NCBI RefSeq assembly: GCF_001303895.1
Contig: NZ_LJSD01000075.1
Coordinates: forward strand, 131,501-195,500
Reading direction: 5' to 3'
Source: Mesorhizobium sp. 1M-11
Lineage (GTDB): Bacteria; Pseudomonadota; Alphaproteobacteria; Rhizobiales; Rhizobiaceae
Length of the DNA stretch: 64,000 nt
The notes under the pieces are model-generated. The model was not told the DNA's origin, ran no database searches, and saw only the letters and a list, made by a program, of their open reading frames with translations. Shown here one piece after another: positions 1 through 10,602 of the stretch (within the stretch, counting starts at the first letter, position 1; each line of letters starts with the position of its first letter). Both the position numbers and the translations under genes were made by a program.

Positions 1-30
1 CCGCCTTTCCACGCTCCCCGGGAGAAAAAC

Positions 31-1041
<1,011 letters not shown>

Positions 1042-1070
1042 TAGGAAGCTTCGCTTTCACTCCTTGCGAA

Positions 1071-1096
1071 ACGCCCGGCCCTGCCGGGCGTTTTTC
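1071..1096 (+). terminator. Rho-independent terminator of gap
   Basis: An 8-bp GC stem (CGCCCGGC / GCCGGGCG, loop of three bases) is followed directly by TTTTT. It ends the gap transcript, so pgk is probably transcribed separately. Confidence 0.9.
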
Positions 1097-1152
1097 ATTG
1101 GAGCTTCTGATGTGAAAGATGCTCCACCATCTTGAAATGGCACCTGGTGCTT

Positions 1153-1168
1153 TCGAAATCGATTTCGA
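1153..1168. repeat. Perfect 16-bp palindrome in the gap-antiporter gap
   Basis: TCGAAATCGATTTCGA is its own reverse complement. It lies between the gap terminator and the first dispersed repeat. No gene is supported between 1097 and 1287. It could be a protein-binding site or part of a degenerate repeat; nothing nearby decides between these. Confidence 0.5.
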
Positions 1169-1287
1169 TTTTCGAGCAAGAGATGCCGACACTAAAAAAG
1201 CATGAAAGTCAGCGTGCTAGGTCAAAAAATCACCTTCACGCCTTGCAGTGGCCATGTCTTCGCCCCACTCTCCCGTAAAGCGGAAAT

Positions 1288-1391
1288 TAGAGCAATTCCA
1301 GGAAAAGTGTGTAACGGTTTTCCGTCCGGAATTGCGTGAAAACAAAGAGTTAGAGCGTTTCCGCGTTTCCGTGAAAGACGGAAACGCTCCA
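1288..1391. repeat. Bipartite palindromic repeat, copy 1
   Basis: About 104 bp. Module B (arms GCAATTCC / GGAATTGC) comes first, then a linker with AAACAAAGAGTT, then module A (arms GAGCGTTTCCG / CGGAAACGCTC). It begins TAGAGC and ends GCTCCA, 25 bases before the start codon of the antiporter gene. It is one of nine copies in this window. Confidence 0.92.
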
Positions 1392-1416
1392 GGAGCGAGC
1401 GAGGGGACAGGGAAGC

Positions 1417-3315
1417 ATGGAGCACGCGATCTACCTCGCGACGCTGATCGGCACCGGGTTGGTGGTGGCCGCCGCGTTTTCGAGCCTGATCGCCTTTCGT
1501 TTTGGTGCCCCCTTGCTTCTGCTCTTCCTTGGCATCGGCCTTGCGACCGGCGTCGACGGTTTGGGCATCACCTTCGACAATGCCAATGTCGCTTATTTCA
1601 TCGGTTCGCTGGCGCTCGCCGTCATCCTGTTCGATTCCGGCTTCGGCACGCCGCTCAAGGTGCTACGCCAGGCTGCGGGCCCCGCACTCTCCCTGGCCAC
1701 GATCGGCGTCGTGCTCACCACCGCCGTTTTCGGGGCTGCCGCCTTCTATTTGCTTGACCTGAACTGGCTGGAATCCTTCCTGCTCGGCGCTTCTGTCGCG
1801 TCGACCGATGCGGCCGCAGTCTTCTTTCTGCTGCGCGCGGGCGAGATCAATCTGCGCGAACGCGTGCGTTCCACGCTTGAAGTGGAATCAGGCACCAACG
1901 ACCCGATCGCCATCTTCCTCACCATAACGCTGGTCGAGGTCATCGCGGCAGGCGCCAATCCGGAAGCACCCGTGTTGCTCGCCGACCTTGCCCTCGGCTT
2001 TGTGTTGAACATGGGCCTGGGAGCCGCGGTCGGCATTGTCGGCGGCATGGCCATCGTGCGCCTCGTCGATCGGCTCAATCTCGACCACGGCCTGCTGCCG
2101 ATCTTCGTGCTCACTTTGTCACTGATGGTCTTCGCCGCAGCCGGCGCCGTCGGCGGCTCCGGCTTTCTCGCGGTCTATCTGGCGGGCCTCGTCGCCGGCA
2201 ATTCCGATATCCGCGCCGTCACCATCCTGAAGCGCTTCCAGGACGGCATGTCATGGCTCGCGCAGATCATCATGTTCCTTGTGCTTGGCCTGTTCGCAAC
2301 GCCGTCCCAGTTCCCGGTGATTTTGCTGCCAGCCATCCTGCTTGGCCTGTTCCTGATTTTCATCGCTCGCCCACTGGCGGTATGGCTCTGCCTCTTGCCT
2401 TTCCGCTTGCCGCGCCCCGAGGTCGCCTTCGTCTCGTGGGTCGGATTGCGCGGTGCCGTCTCCATCCTGCTCGCCATCACTCCGTTGCTTGGCGGACTGG
2501 AGCATGGCCGCATGATCTTCAACGCCGCTTTCATCATCGTGCTGGTGTCGCTCGTGGTACAGGGCTGGACCGTCGGGCCGCTTGCCCGGCGACTGGGCTT
2601 GATCGTTCCCGCCCGCATCGGCCCGCTCGACAAGGTCGAGCTCGAACTGCCCGGCTCCGCTCATCACGAACTGCTTGCCTATCGCGTCGTTGCCGGAAGC
2701 CCGGTGGCACGCGGCGAACGTATCCCCCGCTGGGCGCGGCCCTCACTGGTGGTGCGCGATGGTCGTTCCATGCGCTTCCAGGACATGGGCCGCCTGCAGG
2801 CCGGCGACAACGTCTACATCTTCGTGCCGGACCGCTATCCGCGCCTGATCGACAAGCTGTTCGCCAGCCGCGCGGTGGTCGATCCCGAGGATGCGGATTT
2901 CTTCGGTGCTTTCGCCGTCGATCCCGCCCGGCCGGCCGAGGAACTGGAGCTGGCCTACGGCCCCGGCCTGACCGAAGAAGAACGCAAACTCACCATCGGC
3001 GCATTGGTGACGGAGCGCCTGGACGGCCACGCGGAATATGCCGATCGCGTTTCGCTGGGACCGATCGAGTTGATCGTCCGCGACGTCGACGAGAAGGGTC
3101 GGATCACCAGCCTTGGCCTCTCCTTCGAACCAACGGCCCCGGTGGCGCGGGTTCCGGTCTTCCTCAGTGGCGGCGAGCTTTTCGACCGCATAGCCGGCTT
3201 CATCCGCAACCTGCGCAAACCGGAAAAAGCAGAGACCGTCGCCGAAAGCGGAACACCGCAAACCAGTTCAGACGAGACCGTTCACAAGAATGACGATGCC
3301 CAGCAACCGGCCTGA
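1417..3315 (+). CDS. nhaP2: Potassium/proton antiporter, NhaP2 (CvrA)-like
   Basis: Inner-membrane CPA1-family exchanger that probably swaps K+ (or Na+) for protons in osmotic and pH homeostasis. Residues 1 to about 395 are hydrophobic with roughly 12 membrane segments. [14 protein letters not shown] and ESGTNDP match the ion-binding region of the family. Residues from about 400 on are soluble, with a TrkA-C-like regulatory part and a CorC/HlyC-like C-terminal part, which fits the NhaP2 layout and the 632-aa length. The ATG is preceded by GAGGGGACAGG. Substrate preference (K+ versus Na+) cannot be read from the sequence. Confidence 0.87.
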   Translation: MEHAIYLATLIGTGLVVAAAFSSLIAFRFGAPLLLLFLGIGLATGVDGLGITFDNANVAYFIGSLALAVILFDSGFGTPLKVLRQAAGPALSLATIGVVLTTAVFGAAAFYLLDLNWLESFLLGASVASTDAAAVFFLLRAGEINLRERVRSTLEVESGTNDPIAIFLTITLVEVIAAGANPEAPVLLADLALGFVLNMGLGAAVGIVGGMAIVRLVDRLNLDHGLLPIFVLTLSLMVFAAAGAVGGSGFLAVYLAGLVAGNSDIRAVTILKRFQDGMSWLAQIIMFLVLGLFATPSQFPVILLPAILLGLFLIFIARPLAVWLCLLPFRLPRPEVAFVSWVGLRGAVSILLAITPLLGGLEHGRMIFNAAFIIVLVSLVVQGWTVGPLARRLGLIVPARIGPLDKVELELPGSAHHELLAYRVVAGSPVARGERIPRWARPSLVVRDGRSMRFQDMGRLQAGDNVYIFVPDRYPRLIDKLFASRAVVDPEDADFFGAFAVDPARPAEELELAYGPGLTEEERKLTIGALVTERLDGHAEYADRVSLGPIELIVRDVDEKGRITSLGLSFEPTAPVARVPVFLSGGELFDRIAGFIRNLRKPEKAETVAESGTPQTSSDETVHKNDDAQQPA

Positions 3316-3404
3316 CATCAGCTTGTGGAGAGATATTTTCCGCTGCGCTGTTATGCGGCCTTGCATCCCCGTTTTTGACCAGTAAGGTCCGGCATCTTTT
3401 CGCC

Positions 3405-3507
3405 AGAGCGTTTCCGTTTTCACGGAAATGCGGAAACGCTCTCACTCTTTGTTTTTTACACAATTCCGGACGGAAAACCGCTACACACTTTTCCTGGAAT
3501 TGCTCTA
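3405..3507. repeat. Bipartite palindromic repeat, copy 2
   Basis: 103 bp, module A first and module B second, so opposite in orientation to copy 1. It ends GCTCTA, immediately followed by AAGGGA, the ribosome binding site of pgk. The repeat therefore abuts the translation start region and forms the pgk 5' leader if transcription begins upstream. Confidence 0.92.
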
Positions 3508-3518
3508 AAGGGACGCAC

Positions 3519-4715
3519 ATGGCTGACTTCAAGACATTGGACGATCTCAGCGACGTGAGCGGCAAGCGCGTGCTGGTACGCGTCGACCTCAATGTGCCGA
3601 TTGCCGACGGCAAGGTCACCGACCTCACCCGCATCGAACGTGTCGTGCCAACCATCAAGGAATTGTCGGACAAGGGCGCGAAGGTCGTTTTGCTCGCCCA
3701 TTTCGGCCGCCCGAAGGATGGCCCGTCGCCGGACCTTTCGCTGCGCCCGATCGCGGCAGCCACCGCAGAGGTGCTGGGCCGTCCTGTCGCTTTCGCTGCC
3801 GATTGCGTCGGCGAGAAGGCCGAGCAGGCAGTCGCCGCGCTGAAGAATGGCGAGGTGCTGCTGCTGGAAAACACCCGCTTCTACAAGGGTGAGGAAAAGA
3901 ACGACCCCGCTCTGACCGAACAATTCGCCGCGCTCGGTGACATCTACGTCAACGACGCCTTCTCGGCTGCGCATCGCGCTCATTGCTCGACCGAAGGACT
4001 TGCCCGTGCGTTGCCGGCTTATGCGGGCCGCACCATGCAGGCGGAATTGGAAGCCCTGGAAAAGGGCCTCGGCGCGCCGGTCAAGCCGGTCATCGCCATT
4101 GTGGGCGGCGCCAAGGTCTCGACCAAGATCGATCTGCTTATGAACCTGGTCAAGAAGGTCGACGCCCTGGTCATCGGTGGCGGCATGGCCAACACTTTCC
4201 TCGCAGCCCGCGGCACCAACGTCGGCAAATCGCTGTGCGAGCACGATCTCGCCAACACGGCCAAGCAGATCATGATCGAGGCAGCGACCGCCGGCTGCGC
4301 CATCATCCTGCCGGTTGACGGTGTTGTCGCGCGCGAATTCAAGGCGGGCGCCGCCAATGAGACGGTCGCCATCGACAGCGTTCCCGCGGACGCCATGATC
4401 CTGGACGTCGGCGAAAAGACGGTCGAAGCGGTCAACCAGTGGATCGACCGCGCCGCCACGCTGGTGTGGAACGGCCCGCTCGGCGCCTTCGAGATCGAGC
4501 CCTTCGACAAGGCGACCGTCTCCGCCGCCAGGCACGCGGCCGCTCGCACCAAGGCTGGCAAGCTGATTTCGGTCGCCGGCGGCGGCGACACGGTAGCAGC
4601 CCTCAACCACGCCGGCGTCGGCGATGAGTTCACCTATGTCTCGACGGCCGGCGGTGCCTTCCTGGAATGGATGGAAGGCAAGCCGTTGCCGGGAGTCGAG
4701 GTTCTCAAAGCCTGA
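3519..4715 (+). CDS. pgk: Phosphoglycerate kinase
   Basis: Transfers phosphate from 1,3-bisphosphoglycerate to ADP in glycolysis; cytosolic. The 398 residues start MADFKTLDD and contain RVDLNVP, the LLAHFGRPK loop and the C-terminal GGGDT nucleotide-binding motif. The reading frame stays open upstream to 3375 only because it crosses a repeat; AAAGGGA five bases before the ATG at 3519 fixes the true start. The TGA stop lies at the beginning of a second-family repeat. Confidence 0.98.
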   Translation: MADFKTLDDLSDVSGKRVLVRVDLNVPIADGKVTDLTRIERVVPTIKELSDKGAKVVLLAHFGRPKDGPSPDLSLRPIAAATAEVLGRPVAFAADCVGEKAEQAVAALKNGEVLLLENTRFYKGEEKNDPALTEQFAALGDIYVNDAFSAAHRAHCSTEGLARALPAYAGRTMQAELEALEKGLGAPVKPVIAIVGGAKVSTKIDLLMNLVKKVDALVIGGGMANTFLAARGTNVGKSLCEHDLANTAKQIMIEAATAGCAIILPVDGVVAREFKAGAANETVAIDSVPADAMILDVGEKTVEAVNQWIDRAATLVWNGPLGAFEIEPFDKATVSAARHAAARTKAGKLISVAGGGDTVAALNHAGVGDEFTYVSTAGGAFLEWMEGKPLPGVEVLKA

Positions 4716-4792
4716 TCCCGAACCGAAGGTCGACGAAGCAAAAAACGTGGACTTTCCGGAGGATCACGCAACAAAACAAAGAGATAGGGTGG
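4709..4792. repeat. Second-family palindromic repeat (GATCC-GAACCGAAGGTC type), copy 1
   Basis: Begins GCCTGATCCCGAACCGAAGG and runs to a tail AACAAAGAGATAGGGTGG. The core matches the elements at 34397 and 56032. The TGA of TGATCCC is the stop codon of pgk. I see nothing else in the stretch up to the aldolase gene at 4969. Confidence 0.75.
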
Positions 4793-4968
4793 ATGCCGTT
4801 TCCCCATCATCGCATCCCGCCCCATGATCTCCCTTCATCTTGTCTCCTGCCGGATGAAACACTTCCACATCTCAATTGATATCTTTCAATCGATTCAAGG
4901 TTTTTGCTGGCATTCCATCGCAAAAACTCTTCTGATATTCGCCCGGGCAGACAATCAGGAGGCAGTAG

Positions 4969-5880
4969 ATGAGTGGTGAGATGAACAAGGACATGGCTGC
5001 GCAGGCCGCAAACAAGGACGGCTTCATTGCAGCGCTCGACCAGTCGGGCGGCTCCACGCCGAAGGCGCTCAAGCTTTATGGTGTCGATGAAAGCGCCTGG
5101 TCGAATGACGCTGAAATGTTCGACCTCGTTCATCAGATGCGCACGCGGATCATCAAGTCGCCTGCCTTCACCGGTGACAAGGTCATGGGCGCGATCCTGT
5201 TCGAGCAGACCATGGACCGCGACATCGACGGCACGCCGACGGCCCAATATCTCTGGGAAAAGCGCCACGTCGTGCCTTTCCTGAAGATCGACCAGGGCTT
5301 GGCCGAGGCACAGGACGGCGTCAAGCTGATGAAGCCGATGCCGACCCTCGATGCGCTGCTGAAGCGCGCGGTCGCCAAGGGAATTTTCGGCACGAAGGAA
5401 CGGTCGGTGATCGATGCTGCGAACCCGAAGGGCATCGCCGCCGTCGTCGACCAGCAGTTCGAAGTCGGCAAGCAGGTCCTGGCGCATGGTCTCGTCCCGA
5501 TCATCGAGCCGGAAGTCACGATTTCGATCCCCGACAAGGCCGAAGCCGAGGACATTCTGCTGGCGGAGATCCGCAAGCATCTCGACCAGGTGCCAGCAGG
5601 CAAGCAGGTCATGCTGAAGCTGACGCTGCCGACCAAGGCCAACCTCTACAAGCCGCTGGTGGATGATCCCCGCGTCATGCGCGTGGTCGCCTTGTCCGGT
5701 GGCTATTCGCGCGACGATGCCAATGCGAAGCTCAGGCAGAATGACGGCATGATCGCCAGCTTCTCTCGTGCCTTGACCGAGGGATTGTCCGCGGGCCAGA
5801 GCGACAGTGAGTTCGATGCCGCACTGGGCTCGGCGATTGACAGCATCTTCGAAGCGTCTCGCGCCAAGGCAGCGGCCTGA
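4969..5880 (+). CDS. fbaB: Fructose-bisphosphate aldolase, class I
   Basis: Cleaves fructose 1,6-bisphosphate to triose phosphates through a Schiff base, without metal. The 303 residues closely follow the short class I family known from staphylococci and rhizobia: [16 protein letters not shown] near the N-terminus, [29 protein letters not shown] in the core, and [14 protein letters not shown] near the C-terminus. A perfect AGGAGG at 4957-4962 precedes the ATG. A strong terminator follows, so it is probably monocistronic. Confidence 0.95.
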   Translation: MSGEMNKDMAAQAANKDGFIAALDQSGGSTPKALKLYGVDESAWSNDAEMFDLVHQMRTRIIKSPAFTGDKVMGAILFEQTMDRDIDGTPTAQYLWEKRHVVPFLKIDQGLAEAQDGVKLMKPMPTLDALLKRAVAKGIFGTKERSVIDAANPKGIAAVVDQQFEVGKQVLAHGLVPIIEPEVTISIPDKAEAEDILLAEIRKHLDQVPAGKQVMLKLTLPTKANLYKPLVDDPRVMRVVALSGGYSRDDANAKLRQNDGMIASFSRALTEGLSAGQSDSEFDAALGSAIDSIFEASRAKAAA

Positions 5881-5903
5881 GACAGGAGTCAAATCCGTTT
5901 TCG

Positions 5904-5935
5904 AAACCCGGGCTCCACGCCCGGGTTTTTGTTTT
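5904..5935 (+). terminator. Rho-independent terminator of the aldolase gene
   Basis: AAACCCGGG pairs with CCCGGGTTT around a seven-base loop and is followed by TTGTTTT. Confidence 0.9.
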
Positions 5936-6032
5936 CGGCCGGTGCAATCTCGCCAGCGGAAAATATTTCGCCGCAGATGTAGAAATGGACAGCCCTCGCA
6001 CGTCCTTGGACATTGGAGAAAGGAATAGATCC

Positions 6033-6770
6033 ATGTCCAAGCGCAAGATCGTCCCGCAGGACGAGTGGTTTCGTGCCCACAAGGAACATCTGAAACGCGA
6101 GAAGGAATTGACGCGCCTGCGCGACAAGATCGCCGCGGAACGGCGCGAACTGCCCTGGCTGAAGATACGAAAGGACTATGTCTTCGAGACCGAGGCTGGG
6201 CCGAAATATCTCACCGACCTGTTCGGCGACAACAGCCAGCTCATCATCTACCATTTCATGCTGGGGCCGAGCAGCAACCGCTATTGCGAGGGCTGTTCCT
6301 TTCTGTGCGACCACATCGACGGCGCCAACCAGCATTTGCGCCACCACGATGTCTCGTTGGTGGTCGTAGCGCGGGCGCCGCTGGCCGAAACGCTGCCGTT
6401 CAAGAAACGCATGGGCTGGAAGTTCGATATGGTCTCGTCCTTCGCCAGCGACTTCAACTTCGACATGCAGGTGTCCTACACCGACAAGCAGATCGCAGCC
6501 GGCGAGACGATCTACAATTTCGAGGCACGTCCCATCACCATTCGCGATCTGCCCGGTATCAGCGTCTTCTTCAAGGACGAGGCTGGAAACATCTTCCTCA
6601 CCTTCATGTCACGGGCGCGGGGTGGCGAACCGCTGATCACAACCTATGACTATCTCGACATGACCCCGAAGGGGCGCAACGAAAACGGTCCCTATTACGG
6701 CATGATCGACTGGGTACGCCTGCACGACGAATACGAAGGCACCCCGAGCGAAGATACCTGCTGCCACTAG
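6033..6770 (+). CDS. DUF899 family thioredoxin-like protein
   Basis: 245-aa soluble protein of the DUF899 family, which has a thioredoxin-like fold and no settled function. Family features include DEWFRAHKEHLKREKELTRL at the N-terminus, LPWLKIRKDYVF, LIIYHFMLGP, a CEGCSFLCDH cysteine cluster, and YYGMIDWVRLHDEY near the end. The ATG at 6033 is chosen because GGAGAAAGGA precedes it; an in-frame ATG at 5985 has no comparable site. The C-terminus DTCCH ends in a TAG that is the first three bases of the repeat at 6768. Confidence 0.87.
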   Translation: MSKRKIVPQDEWFRAHKEHLKREKELTRLRDKIAAERRELPWLKIRKDYVFETEAGPKYLTDLFGDNSQLIIYHFMLGPSSNRYCEGCSFLCDHIDGANQHLRHHDVSLVVVARAPLAETLPFKKRMGWKFDMVSSFASDFNFDMQVSYTDKQIAAGETIYNFEARPITIRDLPGISVFFKDEAGNIFLTFMSRARGGEPLITTYDYLDMTPKGRNENGPYYGMIDWVRLHDEYEGTPSEDTCCH

Positions 6771-6868
6771 AGCAATCCCAGCAAAAGCCCGTAGCGATTT
6801 TGCTGGAATTGCGCAGAAACAAAGAATTGGAGCGTTTCCGCGATTCGGAGAAAAGCGGAAATGCTCCA
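6768..6868. repeat. Bipartite palindromic repeat, copy 3
   Basis: 101 bp, module B first, somewhat diverged. The opening TAG is the stop codon of the DUF899 gene. It faces copy 4 in inverted orientation across 95 bases in which I see no gene. Confidence 0.88.
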
Positions 6869-6963
6869 GAACCGCGTGTCGATGCGCTGACGTTGCGGCA
6901 ACCGACGATGCGCAAGCTCCCTATTCATCTGTCGCCTGTCCTGCGGTAAGGCTTGGCTCGTCC

Positions 6964-7066
6964 TGGAGCGTTTCCGTTTTCACGGAAACGCGGAAACGCT
7001 CCAACTCTTTGTTTTCACGCAATTCCGAACGGAAAACCGCTACGCATTTTTCCTGGAATTGCTCTA
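6964..7066. repeat. Bipartite palindromic repeat, copy 4
   Basis: 103 bp, module A first, ending GCTCTAG. It lies 14 bases before the start codon of the SGNH hydrolase gene. Together with copy 3 it makes a large inverted pair. Confidence 0.92.
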
Positions 7067-7080
7067 GCATCGAGCCTGCC

Positions 7081-7815
7081 ATGTCCCGCATCGCCGCCCT
7101 GCTTACCTGGTTCGCCCTGCCCGTCTATGTCTGGCAGGGCATTGGCGTGCGCCGCCGCACCACGCGCATGCTGCCAGCCTCGGGGCCGGTCATGCACGAG
7201 ATCACAGGCAGGAAGCCGCCGCTCTCGCTGCTGGTGCTGGGCGATTCCTCTGCTGCCTCAGTCGGCATCGGTCGTTCCGAGGATGGCCTGGCCGCTCAAT
7301 TGGCCACGCTGATCTCGGAACAGACCGGCCAAGCTGTGCGCTGGCGTGCCGCCGGCTTCAATTCGGCGACGTCTGGCCAGATCCGCGATCACGTCCTGCC
7401 CAATCTGTCAGCCGATGCCTGGACGCATATCGTGCTCTGCATCGGCACCAACGACACCAAGAATTTTCACTCGGTCCCACGCTTCAAGAAGGAATTCGGC
7501 GGCTTGCTCTATGCCTTGCGCGCCAAGTGGCCGGAGGCGCGCGTGGTGTGGTCGCCGGTGCTGGAGTTCACCCGCGCACCGGCGATGCCTCCGCTGCTCG
7601 GCAAGATCCTGGAAATCCGCGCGCAGGAAATGAACCGCATGGGAACGCGGCTGTGCTATGAGCGCGGCGCAGTACCCGCCTCACGGCTGCCGATCACCAA
7701 CCCGCAAGCCGGCTTCGCCAGCGACGGCTTCCATGCTTCGGCGGCGGGCTACCGCGCCTGGGCCGAACATCTGCTGCGCTTTGTACTTGGGGACGACGAG
7801 ACCCCGTCGACCTGA
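7081..7815 (+). CDS. SGNH/GDSL-type hydrolase
   Basis: 244-aa serine esterase or lipase-like protein of the SGNH superfamily. Block I is LLVLGDSSAAS with nucleophile S56, the asparagine block is CIGTNDTKNF, and the Asp-His block is SDGFHASAAGY near the C-terminus. The first 20 residues are hydrophobic and could be a membrane anchor. The frame is open upstream through the repeat, but MSRIAALLTW at 7081 is the first plausible start outside it. There is no strong ribosome binding site, so the start is moderately certain. The substrate is unknown. Confidence 0.87.
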   Translation: MSRIAALLTWFALPVYVWQGIGVRRRTTRMLPASGPVMHEITGRKPPLSLLVLGDSSAASVGIGRSEDGLAAQLATLISEQTGQAVRWRAAGFNSATSGQIRDHVLPNLSADAWTHIVLCIGTNDTKNFHSVPRFKKEFGGLLYALRAKWPEARVVWSPVLEFTRAPAMPPLLGKILEIRAQEMNRMGTRLCYERGAVPASRLPITNPQAGFASDGFHASAAGYRAWAEHLLRFVLGDDETPST

Positions 7816-7826
7816 CGACGTTGCGT

Positions 7827-7988
7827 CTACCACTGGTGACCGAGCAGTGCTGTCACCGAAATGGCCGCGAGGGCAACGACCGCAAGCTTCCAGCAATCGC
7901 GCCGCCGTCTCAGTCCTGGCAGGCCAAGCGGCTTGATGACCTGGATGGCCATCATGGCAAGGATAATGAGAGCGAGCAGCTTCGACAT
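7827..7988 (-). CDS. Small conserved-looking membrane protein
   Basis: A 53-aa reading frame, MSKLLALIILAMMAIQVIKP onward, with one hydrophobic N-terminal segment, a basic patch GLRRRRD, and a second hydrophobic segment AVVALAAISVTALLG. That two-helix hairpin layout is more protein-like than a chance frame, and similar short proteins occur in rhizobia. It converges on the SGNH hydrolase gene, 11 bases apart. There is no clear ribosome binding site. The function is unknown. Confidence 0.55.
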   Translation of the reverse strand: MSKLLALIILAMMAIQVIKPLGLPGLRRRRDCWKLAVVALAAISVTALLGHQW

Positions 7989-8097
7989 GGCCGCTTTTTG
8001 AGCAGGGTCGGAGCCAGCTGTCAAAGGCTGCATGACGGCATCACCGTCCTTAGTCAGATAGACGCTGAGGGCAGGTAGACGCTAGATTTCCTCCTGC

Positions 8098-8151
8098 AGC
8101 AATTCCGGGAAAAGTGCGTATCCGCGTTTCCGTGAAAAACGGAAACGCTCT
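8098..8151. repeat. Bipartite palindromic repeat, copy 5, internally deleted
   Basis: Only about 54 bp. It has the left half of module B joined directly to module A (TCCGCGTTTCC...GGAAACGCTCT), so the right arm of B and the linker are missing. It lies 27 bases before the prpE start codon. Confidence 0.8.
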
Positions 8152-8178
8152 GAAAAGAAAAAGCAGGGAGGAAACGGG

Positions 8179-10086
8179 ATGGCCAGCCGCTACCATGAGG
8201 TCTATGCCAACTGGAAACGCGACCCGGATGCCTTCTGGGCCGAAGCAGCCGAAGCAATCGACTGGTATCGCCGCTGGGACCGCGTCTTCGATCCGCGCGA
8301 GGATGTCTACGGCCGCTGGTTCACCGGCGCCGTCTGCAACACCTGCTATAATACGGTTGACCGTCACGTTACCGGTGGTCGCGCCGACCAGCTCGCGCTG
8401 GTCCATGACAGCGCCTATAGCGGAAAAGTCACGCGTTACACCTATGCCGAGCTGATGCGCGAGGTGGTTGCAACGGCATCGGTGCTCTGGAACCAGGGCG
8501 TACGCAAGGGCGACCGCGTCATCATCTACATGCCGATGGTGCCGGAGGCAGCGATCGCCATGCTCGCCTGCGCTCGTCTCGGCGCCATACATTCGGTGGT
8601 CTTCGGCGGCTTTGCCGCGCGCGAACTCGCGACCCGCATCGATGACGCGACACCAAAAGTCATCGTGTCCGCTTCCTGCGGCATCGAACCCGGCCGCGTC
8701 GTCCCCTACAAGCCGCTGCTCGACGGCGCCATCGAACTGGCCCGCCACAAGCCGGACGCTTGCCTTGTGCTCCAGCGCGAGGAATTACGCTGCGACCTCG
8801 TTTCCGGCCGCGACTTCGATCTTGCCGACCAGGTCGCGCGCGAACGCGCCGCTGGCGCCTGGGTCGACTGCGTGCGCGTCGCCGCGACCGACCCGCTTTA
8901 TGTGCTCTATACATCGGGCACCACGGGCCAGCCCAAGGGCGTGGTGCGCGACAATGGCGGCCATATGGTCATGCTGCGATGGACCATGGAAAATGAGTTC
9001 AGCGTCAAGCCGGGCGAAGTCTTCTGGGCAGCCTCGGACGTCGGATGGGTGGTCGGCCATTCCTATATCGTCTACGCGCCCCTGCTCGCCGGCTGCACGA
9101 CGGTGATGTTCGAAGGCAAGCCGGTGGGCACCCCTGATGCCGGCACCTTCTGGCGCGTCATTGCCGACCATGGTGTCGCCGCGCTCTTCACCGCGCCGAC
9201 CGCCTTTCGTGCCATCAAGGGTCAGGACCCGCAGGGCAGGCTCGTACCGGCTTACGATCTCAGCAAATTCCGCACCCTGTTCCTTGCCGGCGAACGCGCT
9301 GATCCCGAGACCATCAAATGGGCTGAACGGAACCTGAAAGTGCCGGTGATCGACCATTGGTGGCAGACCGAGACCGGTGCGCCGATTACCCAGAACCCGG
9401 TAGGCTTGGGTACGCTGCCGGTGAAATACGGCTCGCCCGGCGTGCCGATGCCCGGTTACGATATCCGCGTGCTCGATGATGCCGGTCACGAAGTGGCAAA
9501 AGGCGCACTCGGCAATGTCGTGTTGAAGCTGCCGCTGCCGCCCGGCTGCCTGCCGACGTTGTGGAAGGCGGACAAACGCTTCCGCCAGTCCTATCTCGAT
9601 GAGTTTCCCGGACACTACAAGACCGCCGACGCCGGCATGATCGACGAAGACGGCTATCTCTTCGTCATGGCCCGTACCGACGACATCATCAACGTCGCCG
9701 GCCACCGCCTTTCGACCGGCGCCATGGAGGAAGTATTGGCCGAGCATCCAGACGTTGCGGAATGTGCAGTCATCGGCATAGCCGACACGATGAAGGGTCA
9801 GGTGCCGCTTGGCCTGGTCGTTCTCAACGCTGGCGCAGCGCGCGAGGATGGTGCGGTCGAGAAGGAAGCCGTGGCCCTGGTGCGTGACCGCATCGGCCCC
9901 GTCGCCGCCTTCAAGACGGTGGTGACCATCAAGCGCCTGCCCAAGACCCGCTCCGGCAAGATCCTGCGCGGCACCATGCAGAAAATCGCCGACAAGGAAG
10001 CGTGGAAAATGCCCGCGACCATCGATGATCCTGCCATTTTGGACGAGATCGCCGAAGCTCTGAAGGCCCGCGGAATAGGTGCCTGA
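8179..10086 (+). CDS. prpE: Propionate--CoA ligase
   Basis: AMP-forming acyl-CoA synthetase activating propionate (possibly also acetate) to its CoA thioester; cytosolic. The 635 residues have the short ACS N-terminal domain (YHEVYANWKRDPDAFW), the P-loop-like YTSGTTGQPKGVVRDNGG, WWQTETGAPI, and the C-terminal KTRSGKILRG with the catalytic lysine that is usually regulated by acetylation. RDNGGH and the overall pattern fit PrpE better than acetyl-CoA synthetase. GGGAGGAAACGGG precedes the ATG. It stands alone without other propionate genes. Confidence 0.92.
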   Translation: MASRYHEVYANWKRDPDAFWAEAAEAIDWYRRWDRVFDPREDVYGRWFTGAVCNTCYNTVDRHVTGGRADQLALVHDSAYSGKVTRYTYAELMREVVATASVLWNQGVRKGDRVIIYMPMVPEAAIAMLACARLGAIHSVVFGGFAARELATRIDDATPKVIVSASCGIEPGRVVPYKPLLDGAIELARHKPDACLVLQREELRCDLVSGRDFDLADQVARERAAGAWVDCVRVAATDPLYVLYTSGTTGQPKGVVRDNGGHMVMLRWTMENEFSVKPGEVFWAASDVGWVVGHSYIVYAPLLAGCTTVMFEGKPVGTPDAGTFWRVIADHGVAALFTAPTAFRAIKGQDPQGRLVPAYDLSKFRTLFLAGERADPETIKWAERNLKVPVIDHWWQTETGAPITQNPVGLGTLPVKYGSPGVPMPGYDIRVLDDAGHEVAKGALGNVVLKLPLPPGCLPTLWKADKRFRQSYLDEFPGHYKTADAGMIDEDGYLFVMARTDDIINVAGHRLSTGAMEEVLAEHPDVAECAVIGIADTMKGQVPLGLVVLNAGAAREDGAVEKEAVALVRDRIGPVAAFKTVVTIKRLPKTRSGKILRGTMQKIADKEAWKMPATIDDPAILDEIAEALKARGIGA

Positions 10087-10099
10087 ACTGCCTTCCGCA

Positions 10100-10123
10100 C
10101 TCCTGACAGACTGCTGTCAGGAG
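10100..10123. promoter_or_regulatory. Inverted repeat CTCCTGACA-N6-TGTCAGGAG, site 1
   Basis: Perfect 9-bp arms, six bases apart, 40 bases before the start of the 55-aa protein gene. An identical arrangement occurs at 11187-11210 in front of the WYL regulator gene. The shared arms and spacing suggest an operator, most likely for that regulator. It does not look like a terminator, because no T-run follows. Confidence 0.7.
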
Positions 10124-10163
10124 GGGTATGCGATGATGCCTCCATCAAATGAAGGAGGCTGTC

Positions 10164-10331
10164 ATGAACCGTTTCGTCATCATCGATTCGCTGCATCGTT
10201 ATGTCGGCAAGATCCGCACGATCCGCAACGAGATCCGTACCGAGCGTCTGTTGAACAGCCTGCCATCCGAGATCCGCGCCGACATCGGCTGGCCGGATAT
10301 GTATAGCGGCATGCGCCGCCGCGAAGACTAG
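10164..10331 (+). CDS. Small DUF1127-like protein
   Basis: A 55-aa arginine-rich protein, MNRFVIIDSLHRYVGKIRTI onward, ending DMYSGMRRRED. The segment RTERLLNSLPSEIRADIGWP resembles the DUF1127 type of small rhizobial proteins (leucine-rich, then DIG), some of which bind RNA or act in nutrient regulation; for this one the role is unknown. AAGGAGG precedes the ATG at the right distance. The stop TAG is formed by the first bases of repeat copy 6. It lies just behind the site 1 inverted repeat. Confidence 0.75.
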   Translation: MNRFVIIDSLHRYVGKIRTIRNEIRTERLLNSLPSEIRADIGWPDMYSGMRRRED

Positions 10332-10431
10332 AGCGTTTCCGTTTTCACGGAAACGTGGAAACGCTCTGACTCTCTGTTTTGACGCAATTCCGGACGAAAA
10401 ACCGCTGCGCACTTTTCCTGGAATTGCTCTG
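10329..10431. repeat. Bipartite palindromic repeat, copy 6
   Basis: 103 bp, module A first. The initial TAG serves as stop codon of the 55-aa protein gene. Nothing else is supported between it and the PfpI gene at 10603 except an imperfect TGACA-N3-TGTCA at 10460-10472, which may be a weaker operator or a -35 region (TTGACA). Confidence 0.9.
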
Positions 10432-10602
10432 AGTGACTTTTTTCGGCGAACCCTTGGATTGACAGATTGTCACACCCAAGTAAGGGACCACGACTGACGC
10501 GCGCCATCCGGTTGGAGCATGTCCCAGGGAAGCGTGCCGGCCATTTGAGGTGTCGCGAAGAGCTGCGGAGGCGCGGCATCGAGACTAGGAAGGAACGGGA
10601 TC

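Noticed and set aside
3375-3518. Extended N-terminus of pgk running through a repeat
   Set aside because: The extra 48 residues are repeat translated in frame, and a strong ribosome binding site precedes ATG 3519.
6768-7066. Insertion sequence with inverted ends
   Set aside because: No transposase frame lies inside or near; the spacer is only 95 bases, so at most a non-autonomous element.
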